NCBI RefSeq assembly: GCF_040298565.1 | Contig: NZ_JBEPAK010000119.1 | Span: 1-21,382 of the forward strand | Origin: Kitasatospora sp040298565 | GTDB taxonomy: Bacteria > Actinomycetota > Actinomycetes > Streptomycetales > Streptomycetaceae | Direction of reading: 5' to 3' | DNA length: 21,382 bases | Shown: positions 7,786 through 15,235 of the stretch, in pieces | Numbering within the stretch: position 1 is the first letter of the stretch | Layout of the letters: the number at the start of each line of letters is the position of its first letter | Notes under the pieces: model-generated | What the model was told of the DNA's origin: nothing | The model's database searches: none | What the model saw: the letters and a program-made list of their open reading frames with translations, nothing else | Program-made: the position numbers and the translations under genes

Positions 7786-9038
7786 GAAGCCTGCGGATCT
7801 CACTGGTCTCCGAGCACGCCAGTCCACTGGCGGTACTCGGCGGCGTCGACGCGGGCGGCCAGAACGTCCACGTCGCCGCGCTCGCCGCCGGCCTCGCCAG
7901 GCGCGGCCACCGCGTCACGGTGCACACCCGCCGCGACGATCCGGACCTGGACCCGCTGGTGCCCTTCGGGCCGGGCGTCGTGGTGCACCACGTCCCGGCC
8001 GGGCCGCCCCGTCCCCTGCCCAAGGACCAGCTGCTGCCGTACATGCCGGCGTTCGGCGACCGGCTCGGCGAGCACTGGGGCGCCGAGCGCCCCGACGTCG
8101 TCCACTCGCACTTCTGGATGTCCGGCCTGGCCTCCCTGCTCGGCGCCTCGGTGTGCGACGGGAGCGCCGGCGCGGGCCCGCCGGTGGTGCACACCTACCA
8201 CGCGCTCGGCACCGTCAAGCGCCGCCACCAGGGCGCCGCCGACACCAGCCCGCCCGGCCGGATCGCCATCGAGACGGCCGTCGGCCTCGGCGCCGCCCGG
8301 ATCGTGGCGACCTGCCGCGACGAGGTGGGCGAACTCCAGGCGATGGGCGTCGACCCGGAAAGGTCCCGGATCGTGCCCTGCGGGGTCGACACCCGCCGCT
8401 TCAGCCCGGACGGGCCGGTCGCCGAGCGCTCCGGACGTCCACGGCTGCTCCAGATCGGCCGCCTCGTCCCGCGCAAGGGCGCCGACACCGCGATCCGCGC
8501 CCTGGCCGCGCTGCCGGGCGCCGAACTCCTGCTCGCCGGCGGCCCGCCGGCCTGGGAGCTCCCGCACGACCCGGAGGCCGGACGGCTGCGCGACCTGGCC
8601 CGGGCGCTCGGGCTCGGCGAGCGGGTGCGGCTGCTCGGCGGGGTCGCCCCGAGCGACATGCCCGCGCTCATCCGCAGCGCCGACCTCGTCCTCTGCCCGG
8701 CCCGGTACGAGCCCTTCGGCATCGTCCCGCTGGAGGCCATGGCCTGCGGGGTCCCGGTGGTGGCGACCGCCGTGGGCGGGCAGCTCGACACCGTCCTCGA
8801 CCACCGCACCGGGCGCCTCGTCGCGCCGGACCGGCCCGCCGAGCTCGCCGAGGCCTGCGCCCACCTGCTCGCCCGGCCCGGACTGCGGGCCGCCTACGGG
8901 CGGGCCGGCCGGAAGCGGGCCCTGGATCACTTCGGGTGGGACCGGATCGCCGCCGCGACCGAGCTGGTCTACCGGGAACTCCTGGACCGGTCCGGGTCCG
9001 AACGGTCCGTCCACCCCGTGGAAGGAGCACTCCGATGA
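7782..9038 (+). CDS. GT4 glycosyltransferase (MshA/sucrose-phosphate-synthase-like)
   Basis: A 418-residue GT4 enzyme with full family signatures. They are the N-terminal GGVDAGGQNVHVAALA loop that binds the donor phosphate, THALG-like TYHALGTVKRR, CGVDTRRFSP, the Rossmann start LLQIGRLVPRKGAD, and the donor-ribose motif EPFGIVPLEAMACGVPVVA. The GGxxxGGQxxHV loop places it close to MshA and sucrose synthase-like retaining transferases. Donor probably a UDP- or GDP-sugar. It is followed by gmhA with an ATGA overlap and a GGAAGGAG ribosome site inside its last codons, suggesting that gmhA is also initiated independently at a good rate. Confidence 0.92.
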   Translation: MRSLRISLVSEHASPLAVLGGVDAGGQNVHVAALAAGLARRGHRVTVHTRRDDPDLDPLVPFGPGVVVHHVPAGPPRPLPKDQLLPYMPAFGDRLGEHWGAERPDVVHSHFWMSGLASLLGASVCDGSAGAGPPVVHTYHALGTVKRRHQGAADTSPPGRIAIETAVGLGAARIVATCRDEVGELQAMGVDPERSRIVPCGVDTRRFSPDGPVAERSGRPRLLQIGRLVPRKGADTAIRALAALPGAELLLAGGPPAWELPHDPEAGRLRDLARALGLGERVRLLGGVAPSDMPALIRSADLVLCPARYEPFGIVPLEAMACGVPVVATAVGGQLDTVLDHRTGRLVAPDRPAELAEACAHLLARPGLRAAYGRAGRKRALDHFGWDRIAAATELVYRELLDRSGSERSVHPVEGALR

Positions 9039-9895
9039 ACCCCCTGAACGGCCGTGACCGTCTGGACGACCCGCTCGGCGACCGGCTGGGCGGCCCGCCG
9101 ACCGACCCCGTGGACGGCTCCTCGAAGGACCCCGACCGGCTGAACGGCAGCGAGCCGATGAACGGCGCCGCCCCGCACGCCGGCGGGCCCGCCCCCGCCC
9201 CGGCCGACATCGCCGCGGACCGCGCCCGCGCCGCCCGGCACTGCCTGTCGCTGGAGAACGCCCTGGCGCGGCTGCGCTCCGACGGGCTCGCCGCGCTCAC
9301 CCGCTGGGGCCGGGACCTCGCCGAGCTGCTGCCCCGCGGCGGGCGGCTCCTGGTCGCCGGGAACGGCGGCAGCGCCGCCCAGGCCCAGCACCTGTCCGCC
9401 GAACTCGTCGGCCGCTACTGCGAGGAGCGCCCGCCGTTCTCGGCCATCGCCCTGCACGCCGACACCTCCAGCCTGACCGCGATCGGCAACGACTACGGCT
9501 TCGCCGACGTGTACGCCCGCCAGGTCACCGCCCACGGCCGGCCCGGCGACGTGCTGATGCTGATGTCGACCTCCGGCCGCAGCCCGAACGTGCTCGCCGC
9601 CGCCGAGGCCGCCCACGCCGCCGGCCTGCGCGTCCTCGCGCTCACCGGGCCGCCGCCCAACCCGCTGGCCGACCTGGCCGACGACTTCCTGGCCGTCCGC
9701 TCGACCCGCACCGCCACCGTCCAGGAGGTCCACCTCGTCGCGCTGCACCTGGTCTGCGAGGCCTTCGACGCCGCCCTCGCGCGCCCGGACGGCTCCGCCC
9801 GGACGGACGGCGTGCGGCGGTTCCCGGCTGCGGCTGCGGCCACTGCTGCTGCCTCGGCCGCGACCTCGGCGTCCGTCGGAAGGAGGACGGCATGA
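9035..9895 (+). CDS. gmhA: Sedoheptulose-7-phosphate isomerase (phosphoheptose isomerase), with low-complexity ends
   Basis: A 286-residue SIS-fold protein. The core shows GNGGSAAQAQHLSAELVGRY (Gly109 on; Glu123 corresponds to the catalytic Glu of GmhA), GNDYGF, STSGRSPNV and VQEVHLVALH (His233 corresponds to the catalytic His). It converts sedoheptulose-7-phosphate to D-glycero-D-manno-heptose-7-phosphate, the first step of heptose nucleotide synthesis. GmhA is usually about 190-200 residues. This one adds about 60 N-terminal residues rich in Asp, Gly, Pro and Arg with repeated DRL/NG units, and a C-terminal Ala/Thr/Ser tail of about 35. The start at 9035 gives the ATGA overlap and has a good ribosome site; an in-frame ATG at 9158 would remove most of the extension. 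Confidence 0.92.
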   Translation: MNPLNGRDRLDDPLGDRLGGPPTDPVDGSSKDPDRLNGSEPMNGAAPHAGGPAPAPADIAADRARAARHCLSLENALARLRSDGLAALTRWGRDLAELLPRGGRLLVAGNGGSAAQAQHLSAELVGRYCEERPPFSAIALHADTSSLTAIGNDYGFADVYARQVTAHGRPGDVLMLMSTSGRSPNVLAAAEAAHAAGLRVLALTGPPPNPLADLADDFLAVRSTRTATVQEVHLVALHLVCEAFDAALARPDGSARTDGVRRFPAAAAATAAASAATSASVGRRTA

Positions 9896-11304
9896 ACGGG
9901 CCGCTGGTCGTGGTGGGCGACGCCCTCCTGGACCGGGACATCGACGGCGACGCAGGACGGCTGACGCCCGACGCCCCCGCGCCGGTGGTCGACGTGACCG
10001 CCGAGCACGCCCGGCCCGGCGGAGCGGGGCTCGCCGCCCGCCTTGCCGACCGGGCCGGAGCGGACGTGCTGCTGGTCACCGCGCTCGGCGAGAGCGCCGC
10101 CGCCGAGACCGTCCGCGCCGCGCTCGCGCCGGAGATCGGCCTCGCCGAACTCCCCCTGGACGGCGAACTGCCGGTGAAGACGCGGGTCCGGGCCGGCGGA
10201 CGCCCGCTGGTCCGGTTCGACCGCGGCGGCGGCACGCCCGGCACGGCCGGCCCGCACGTGCGCCGGGCGATCCGGGAGGCCGGCGCCGTGCTGGTCGCCG
10301 ACTACGGCAACGGCACCGCCCGGGCCCTGCGCCCCCTGCTCGCCGAGGCGGCCCGCCGGGTACCGGTCGTCTGGGACCCGCACCCGCGCGGCGGCCCGCC
10401 CGTGCGCGGCGTCCGGCTCGCCACCCCCAACGGGGCCGAGGCCCGCCGGGTCATCCACCGGGCCGACCCGCCCGGCCCCGCGGGGGCGCTCGCCGGCGAC
10501 CTGCTGCGCGCCTCCCTGCTGGCCCGGCGCTGGCAGGCGGCCGCCGTCGCGGTGACCCTCGGTGCCCGCGGCGCGGTGCTCAGCCGGGGCACCGAGAACC
10601 CGCTGGTGCTGCCCTCGCCGTTCACCGCGCACGGCGATCCGTGCGGCGCCGGGGACTGCTTCGCCGCCGTGGCCGCCGCCGCCCTCGCCGCGGGGGCGCT
10701 GCCCGAGGAGGCCGCCGGACGGGCGGTGCTCGCCGCCGCCGACTTCGTCGCCCGGGGCGGCGCGAGCGACCCGGCGCTGTGGTCCGACGCGCCGGCGCCG
10801 GAGCCGGGGCCCCACCGGGACGCCCGGGCCCTCGCCGAGGCCGTCCGTGCCCGCGGCGGCACGGTGGTGGCGACCGGCGGCTGCTTCGACCTGCTGCACA
10901 CCGGACACGTCTCGCTCCTGGAAGCGGCCCGCCGCCTCGGCGACTGCCTGATCGTCTGCCTGAACTCCGACGCCTCCGTGCGGCGGCTCAAGGGGCGCGG
11001 ACGCCCCATCAACCCCGCCGCCGACCGGGCACGGGTGCTCGCCGGGCTGAGCTGCGTGGACGCCGTCGTGGTCTTCGACGAGGACGGCCCGCAGGAACTG
11101 CTGGCCGGGCTGCGGCCGCACGTGTGGGTCAAGGGCGGCGACTACACCGTCGGCACCCTCCCCGAGGCGGCGGTGCTGCGCGACTGGGGCGGCCAGGCGG
11201 TCGTCCTGCCGTACGTCGCGGGCCACTCCACGACCGCCCTGGCGGGGCGCGCGGCCCGGGCCGCCGCCGTCGTCGCGGACGGCGCCGTGGGAGCCGAGCC
11301 GTGA
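9892..11304 (+). CDS. hldE: Bifunctional D-glycero-beta-D-manno-heptose-7-phosphate kinase / heptose-1-phosphate adenylyltransferase
   Basis: A 470-residue fusion close to the size of Escherichia coli HldE. Residues 1 to about 305 form a PfkB/ribokinase-fold kinase: VVGDALLDRDIDG at the start, LTPDAPAPVVDV, and the anion-hole/catalytic motif GAGDCF with Asp255. Residues about 320-470 form a cytidylyltransferase-like domain: GGCFDLLHTGH with HxGH at 336-339, VKGGDY, and a C-terminal GHSTT as in HldE. The two domains phosphorylate C-1 of heptose-7-phosphate and later adenylate heptose-1-phosphate, with GmhB acting between. An AGGAGG ribosome site precedes the ATG, which overlaps the gmhA stop. 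The stop overlaps the GTG of the second GT9 gene. Confidence 0.95.
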   Translation: MNGPLVVVGDALLDRDIDGDAGRLTPDAPAPVVDVTAEHARPGGAGLAARLADRAGADVLLVTALGESAAAETVRAALAPEIGLAELPLDGELPVKTRVRAGGRPLVRFDRGGGTPGTAGPHVRRAIREAGAVLVADYGNGTARALRPLLAEAARRVPVVWDPHPRGGPPVRGVRLATPNGAEARRVIHRADPPGPAGALAGDLLRASLLARRWQAAAVAVTLGARGAVLSRGTENPLVLPSPFTAHGDPCGAGDCFAAVAAAALAAGALPEEAAGRAVLAAADFVARGGASDPALWSDAPAPEPGPHRDARALAEAVRARGGTVVATGGCFDLLHTGHVSLLEAARRLGDCLIVCLNSDASVRRLKGRGRPINPAADRARVLAGLSCVDAVVVFDEDGPQELLAGLRPHVWVKGGDYTVGTLPEAAVLRDWGGQAVVLPYVAGHSTTALAGRAARAAAVVADGAVGAEP

Positions 11305-12329
11305 CCGGTCGGCCCGGCGGGGACGGGGCCGTGACCAGCGGCCCCGGCGTCCTGGTGCTGCGCGCCCTGGGCCTCGGTGATCTGCTCACCGCCGTTCCCG
11401 CGCTGCGGGCGCTGCGGCGGCACCTGCCCGGCCACCGCATGGTCCTGGCCGCACCCGCCGCCCTCGCCGACGCGGTCAGCGCGATCGGTGTGGTGGACGA
11501 GCTGCTGCCCGCCGGCGGACCGGACCGGGCCGTCCCGGCCGTCCTCGACTGGTCCGGCCCGCCGCCCGACCTCGCCGTCGACCTGCACGGCAACGGCCCG
11601 CCCAGCCTGCGGGTGCTCACCGAGCTGCGGCCGGCCCGCCTGATCGCCTTCCACCACCCGAGCCGCCCCGGTGTCGCGGGGCCGGCCTGGCGGTCGGACG
11701 ACGGCGAGCGCGCACGGTGGTGCCGGCTGCTGCGCTGGTACGGCATCCCCGCCGATCCGGACGACCTGCGGGTGCCGGCGCCGGACCGGCCCAGTCCGGC
11801 GCCCGGGGCCGTCGTCCTCCACCCCGGCGCGGACCACGGTTCGCGCCGCTGGCCGCCCGAACGTTTCGCGGCGGTCGCCCGGGCGCTGCGCGCCCGGGGG
11901 CAGCCGGTGGCGCTGACCGCCGGCCCCGCGGAGCTGCCCCTGGCCCGGGCCGTCGCCGAACTGGCCGGGATGCCGCCGTCCGCCGTCCTGGGCGGCCGGC
12001 TGTCCTTCCCCGACCTGGCGGCCGTGCTCGCCGGCGCCCGGGCCGTCGTCTCGGGCGACACCGGCCCCGCGCACCTGGCCACCGCCCTCGGCACCCCGTC
12101 CGTCACCCTGTTCGGCCCGCTCTCGCCCGCGCTGTGGGGGCCGCCGGACTCGCGGGCGCACCGCGCGCTCTGGCACCCGGGCCCGGCCGACGGGCTGCGC
12201 CCGGGCGACCCGCACGCGGACCGGCCGGACGTGCGGCTGCTGCGGATCACCCCGACCGAGGTCCTGGACGCCCTGGCCGCGCTGCCGCCCCGATCCTCGG
12301 TCCGCCACTCCCCCGGAGCACCGCCGTGA
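11301..12329 (+). CDS. GT9 glycosyltransferase (ADP-heptose transferase family), copy 2
   Basis: A 342-residue, more canonical GT9: LRALGLGDLLTAVPALRALRR at the N-terminus, HPGADHGSRRWPPERFA in the middle (the basic/Trp-Pro step that contacts the donor), and SGDTGPAHLATALGTPSVTLFGPLSP near the C-terminus. It directly follows hldE, and such pairing supports use of ADP-heptose as donor. GTG at 11301 gives the four-base overlap; a second GTG at 11331 would shorten the protein by 10 residues and is equally close to the conserved domain. The stop overlaps the next GTG (12326-12329). Confidence 0.92.
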   Translation: MTGRPGGDGAVTSGPGVLVLRALGLGDLLTAVPALRALRRHLPGHRMVLAAPAALADAVSAIGVVDELLPAGGPDRAVPAVLDWSGPPPDLAVDLHGNGPPSLRVLTELRPARLIAFHHPSRPGVAGPAWRSDDGERARWCRLLRWYGIPADPDDLRVPAPDRPSPAPGAVVLHPGADHGSRRWPPERFAAVARALRARGQPVALTAGPAELPLARAVAELAGMPPSAVLGGRLSFPDLAAVLAGARAVVSGDTGPAHLATALGTPSVTLFGPLSPALWGPPDSRAHRALWHPGPADGLRPGDPHADRPDVRLLRITPTEVLDALAALPPRSSVRHSPGAPP

Positions 12330-14209
12330 CCTCTCCCGATCTCGGCGTCGTCGTGATCACCCGCAACCGCCGGGCGCGGCTGCTCGCCAGCCTGGACCAG
12401 CTCACGGCGCTGCCCGAGCACCCGCCCGTGCTGGTGGTCGACAACGGCTCCGACGACGGCACCGCACGCGCGGTGCGCAAGCGCCACCCCGGCGTCCGGG
12501 TCATCGCCCTGCGCCGCAACCTCGGCGCGGCCGCCCGCACCGTCGGAGCCGCCGCCCTGTCCACCCGGTACGTCGCGTTCAGCGACGACGACTCCTGGTG
12601 GGAGCCCGGCGCCCTCGCCACCGCCGCCCGCCTGCTCGACCGGCACCCCCGGCTGGCCCTGCTCACCGGAGCCACCCTGGTCGGCCCGGCCGGTCGACCG
12701 GACCCGATCAACGCGGACCTGGCCGCCGGACCGCTCGGTACCGAGCCCGACCTGCCCGGCCCGTCCGTCCTCGGCTTCCTGGCCTGCGCGGCCGTGGTGC
12801 GCCGCGAGGCGTTCCTGTCCGTCGGCGGCTTCGACCGGCTGCTGCACTTCGGCGGTGAGGAGGAGCTGCTGGCGCTCGACCTCGCGGCCGACGGCTGGGG
12901 CCTGGCGTACTGCCCCGAGGTGGTCGCCCGCCACCACCCCGCGCCGGACGGCCGCTCGGGGCGGGAGGCCCGCCAGCTGCGCAACACCCTGCTCACCGAC
13001 TGGTTGCGGCGCTCCCGGCCGGTGGCGCTCGGACACACCGCCGCACTGCTGCGCGCCGCCCCGCGCTCGCCGGTGGCGCGCCACGCCCTGGCCTCCGCCC
13101 TGCCCCGGCTGCCCGCCGCCCTGCTGCGCCGCCGGGCGGTGCCGCAGCGGGTGGAACGGGCGGCCCGGCACCTGGACCGGCTGCCCGTGCCGGAGCGTCC
13201 CGTACCGGCCCCTCCCGTTCCGGACCCTCCCCCGTCGAGCGCTCCCGCGCCGAGCCCCGCGCCGCAGGGCCCGGCTGCGCCCGATCCCTCGCGGCCCGCC
13301 GGGGAGCCGGTCACCGTCGTCGTCATCACCCACAACCGCCGCCGTGAACTCCTGCACACCCTCGACCGGTTGGCGGAGCTGCCCGAGCACCCGCCGGTCC
13401 TGGTGGTGGACAACGGCTCCACCGACGGCACCGCACGGGCGGTGCGCGACCACCCCGGCGGCGCCCGGCTGCTGTCCGCCGGGCGCAACGCGGGCGCCTG
13501 CGCCCGCAACCTGGCCGCCCGGGAGGTCGGTACCCGCTACCTCGCCTTCTGCGACGACGACACCTGGTGGGAGCCGGGCTCCCTGGCGGGGGCGGTCCGG
13601 CTGCTGGACGCCCACCCGCCGGTCGCGGCGGTCACCGCGCGGATCGTGGTGCACGACCGCGACCGCCCGGACCAGCCGCCCCGGGAGGACCCGATCGTCG
13701 CCGAGCTGCGCAACTCCCCGTTGCCCCGGCCGGATTGGCTCCCCGGCCCGGCGCTCGGCTCCTTCCTCGCCGGAGCCACCGTGCTGCGCACCGACCTGTT
13801 CCGCACGGCCGGCGGCTTCTCCCCCCGGCTGTGGCTCGGCGGCGAGGAGGAGCTGCTCGCCGCCGACCTCGCGGCCGCCGGCCACTGGCTGCTGTACGCC
13901 GAGGACCTGACGGTCCATCACCGCCCCTCGCCGGCGCGGGACGCGACGCTGCGCCGGCGGCACGGGATCCGCAACACCCTCTGGTTCACCTGGCTCCGGC
14001 GGCCGCTGTGGCGCGCGGCGCGCCGCACCCTCTTCCTGGCCCGTTCGGTGCCGCGGGACGCGGTGTCCGTCCGGGCCTTCGCGGAGGCCGCGGCCGGAAC
14101 GCCGTGGGTGCTCCGCGAACGGCGGGCCGTACCGCCCCGGGTGGAGCGGGCGCTGCGGACCCTCGAGGGCCCGCAGCGCACCTCCCGGGCCCGGCGCTAC
14201 GTCGGCTGA
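12326..14209 (+). CDS. Tandem double-domain GT2 glycosyltransferase
   Basis: A 627-residue protein made of two homologous GT2 units. Unit 1 begins at about residue 6 (LGVVVITRNRRARLL), has Asp87-89 in FSDDDSWWEPG and GGEEELLALDLA. Unit 2 begins at about 329 (VTVVVITHNRRRELL), has Asp410-412 in FCDDDTWWEPG and GGEEELLAADLA. Between them lies a Pro/Ala/Ser-rich linker of about 30 residues. Both units end with a basic RRAVP-RVERA helix. Both keep the metal-binding acids and a GEEE motif, so both may be active; the protein could add two residues in turn or alternate linkages like processive synthases. It is the last gene of the operon; its start overlaps the GT9 stop. The donor is unknown. Confidence 0.92.
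   Translation: MTSPDLGVVVITRNRRARLLASLDQLTALPEHPPVLVVDNGSDDGTARAVRKRHPGVRVIALRRNLGAAARTVGAAALSTRYVAFSDDDSWWEPGALATAARLLDRHPRLALLTGATLVGPAGRPDPINADLAAGPLGTEPDLPGPSVLGFLACAAVVRREAFLSVGGFDRLLHFGGEEELLALDLAADGWGLAYCPEVVARHHPAPDGRSGREARQLRNTLLTDWLRRSRPVALGHTAALLRAAPRSPVARHALASALPRLPAALLRRRAVPQRVERAARHLDRLPVPERPVPAPPVPDPPPSSAPAPSPAPQGPAAPDPSRPAGEPVTVVVITHNRRRELLHTLDRLAELPEHPPVLVVDNGSTDGTARAVRDHPGGARLLSAGRNAGACARNLAAREVGTRYLAFCDDDTWWEPGSLAGAVRLLDAHPPVAAVTARIVVHDRDRPDQPPREDPIVAELRNSPLPRPDWLPGPALGSFLAGATVLRTDLFRTAGGFSPRLWLGGEEELLAADLAAAGHWLLYAEDLTVHHRPSPARDATLRRRHGIRNTLWFTWLRRPLWRAARRTLFLARSVPRDAVSVRAFAEAAAGTPWVLRERRAVPPRVERALRTLEGPQRTSRARRYVG
12409..12478 (+). repeat. 70-base direct repeat inside the tandem GT2 gene (partner 13378-13447)
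   Basis: The stretch encoding LPEHPPVLVVDNGS-DGTARAVR occurs in both GT2 units. Aligning 12409-12478 with 13378-13447 by eye shows about six mismatches in 70 positions, closer than most of the rest of the two units. This points to an in-frame duplication with later local conversion, and gives a target for recombination that could delete one unit. Confidence 0.85.
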
Positions 14210-14251
14210 CCACGTCCTCGCCGCGGCCGTCGGCGGCGCCGGCGGCCCGGG

Positions 14252-14818
14252 TCAGCCGACGGCGCCGGCCCGGGCCCGCAGGGCAGAGTCGATCCCCTTC
14301 AGGAACTGTTCCAGGTCCCCGGGGTTGCGGGAGGTGATCAGCCGCCACTCGTTCGCGTCGTCGGTGACCAGGGGTTCGTCCGCCCAGGTCGCGCCGGCGT
14401 TGGCGAGGTCGGTGCGCAGCGAGGGGTACGAGGTGAGCCGCTTGCCGTAGACGACGCCTGCCTCGGCCAGCAGCCAGGGTCCGTGGCAGATGGCGGCAAC
14501 GGGCCGGCCGGAGTTGGTGAAGGCGAGCACCAGGGCCACGGCCTCCTGGCGCAGCCGGAGGGTGTCCGCGTTGATCGTGCCGCCGGGGATGAGCAGCAGG
14601 TCGTACTCGGCGGGGTCGACCTCGCCGAGGGTGTGGGTCGGGCGCACGGTCTCGCCCGGGTCCTTGTCCCCGACCAGGGTCTGGATGTCGTCCCGGTCGG
14701 GGGCCGCGATGTCGACCTGGACGCCGTCGTCGCGCAGGTGCCTCAGGGGGACGAGGAGTTCGTCCTGTTCGACGCCGTAGTTCGTCACGATCGCGAGGAC
14801 CTTGGTGTGGTGGGTCAT
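14252..14818 (-). CDS. DJ-1/PfpI family protein (type 1 glutamine amidotransferase-like)
   Basis: A 188-residue protein with the flavodoxin-like fold of the PfpI/YhbO group. It has VLAIVTNYGVEQDEL at the N-terminus (conserved acid near residues 17-20), LLLIPGG at about 74-80, and the nucleophile elbow AICHGPW with Cys111-His112. Family members act as stress proteases, glyoxalases or deglycases; which applies here is not visible. The ATG is supported by an AGGAGGAG ribosome site (reverse strand, just upstream). A SigB-like promoter lies about 80-110 bases upstream, sharing its control region with the divergent gene. It converges on the glycan operon with only 42 bases between stops. Confidence 0.92.
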   Translation of the reverse strand: MTHHTKVLAIVTNYGVEQDELLVPLRHLRDDGVQVDIAAPDRDDIQTLVGDKDPGETVRPTHTLGEVDPAEYDLLLIPGGTINADTLRLRQEAVALVLAFTNSGRPVAAICHGPWLLAEAGVVYGKRLTSYPSLRTDLANAGATWADEPLVTDDANEWRLITSRNPGDLEQFLKGIDSALRARAGAVG

Positions 14819-14901
14819 CTCTCCTCCTGGTCATCCGTTGTCATCGGCGGGTGTGGCGGGCGCCGGCCGGGCACCGGTGTCCGCGCCCCGGAGGTCGGCG
14901 G

Positions 14902-14926
14902 GTACCCTGCCCGCCCGGGGGCATGC
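14902..14926 (-). promoter_or_regulatory. SigB-type promoter for the PfpI gene
   Basis: On the minus strand, GCAT (14926-14923), a 15-base spacer, then GGGTAC (14907-14902), identical in both elements and spacing to the DUF2795 promoter. The transcript would start near 14895 and have a leader of about 75 bases. Its upstream element is two bases away from that of the opposite promoter at 14929. Confidence 0.6.
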
Positions 14927-14928
14927 CG

Positions 14929-14953
14929 GATTGGCCGGATCCGATCCGGGTAG
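14929..14953 (+). promoter_or_regulatory. SigB-like promoter toward the small ORF and NmrA gene
   Basis: GATT at 14929-14932, a 15-base spacer, then GGGTAG at 14948-14953, one base from GGGTAC. The spacer contains the palindrome CCGGATC-C-GATCCGG (14935-14949), which could be an operator. It is back to back with the PfpI promoter. The 14819-15006 stretch otherwise shows no gene. Confidence 0.45.
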
Positions 14954-15006
14954 CCGCGCCGTACCGGCGGGCCGAGGGTGCCCGCCCCGAACCACCGGAG
15001 ACCGTG

Positions 15007-15225
15007 GTGAGCATCAGACGAAGGTCCTGGGCCGTGACGATGCACGCGAGGGCCGGGCACCGGCAATCCGCGCCGGACGGTCCCGACCGCCACTCCGTGG
15101 CGAACGGCGGCGGCCCGTCGCGGCCCCGTCCGTCGGTCGCCGAGGCCCCGGCCGCGGGCCGCCGGGCCGAGAACGAGCCGGACGACCAGCCGGAGCCCCC
15201 GGCGGCGGACGCGGCAGCACCGTGA
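15007..15225 (+). CDS. Small basic-to-acidic hypothetical ORF
   Basis: A possible 72-codon gene starting at GTG 15007 and ending 10 bases before the NmrA start. The first part is Arg-rich (SIRRRSWAV), the last part Pro/Glu/Asp/Ala-rich. Third codon positions are mostly G or C, especially in the second half, which fits coding sequence here, although the base composition makes chance ORFs common. GGAG lies just upstream of the GTG. No family recognised. If real it would be co-transcribed with the NmrA gene from the promoter at 14929. Confidence 0.35.
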   Translation: MSIRRRSWAVTMHARAGHRQSAPDGPDRHSVANGGGPSRPRPSVAEAPAAGRRAENEPDDQPEPPAADAAAP

Positions 15226-15235
15226 GGACCGACCC

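Noticed and set aside
11129..13963. Very long minus-strand open frame (over 900 codons) opposite the GT9 and tandem GT2 genes
   Set aside because: It is antisense to well-supported genes; long antisense frames are expected in very high-GC DNA, and the translation is low-complexity Arg/Gly/Ala/Pro.
14226..14263. Hairpin GCCGTCGGC/GCCGACGGC between the tandem GT2 and PfpI genes
   Set aside because: Only nine pairs around a 20-base loop, and the second arm runs into the PfpI stop region; too weak to call as a terminator.
14483..14953. Plus-strand open frame opposite the PfpI gene
   Set aside because: It overlaps a clear DJ-1/PfpI gene with its catalytic elbow and ribosome site; the antisense translation shows no family features.
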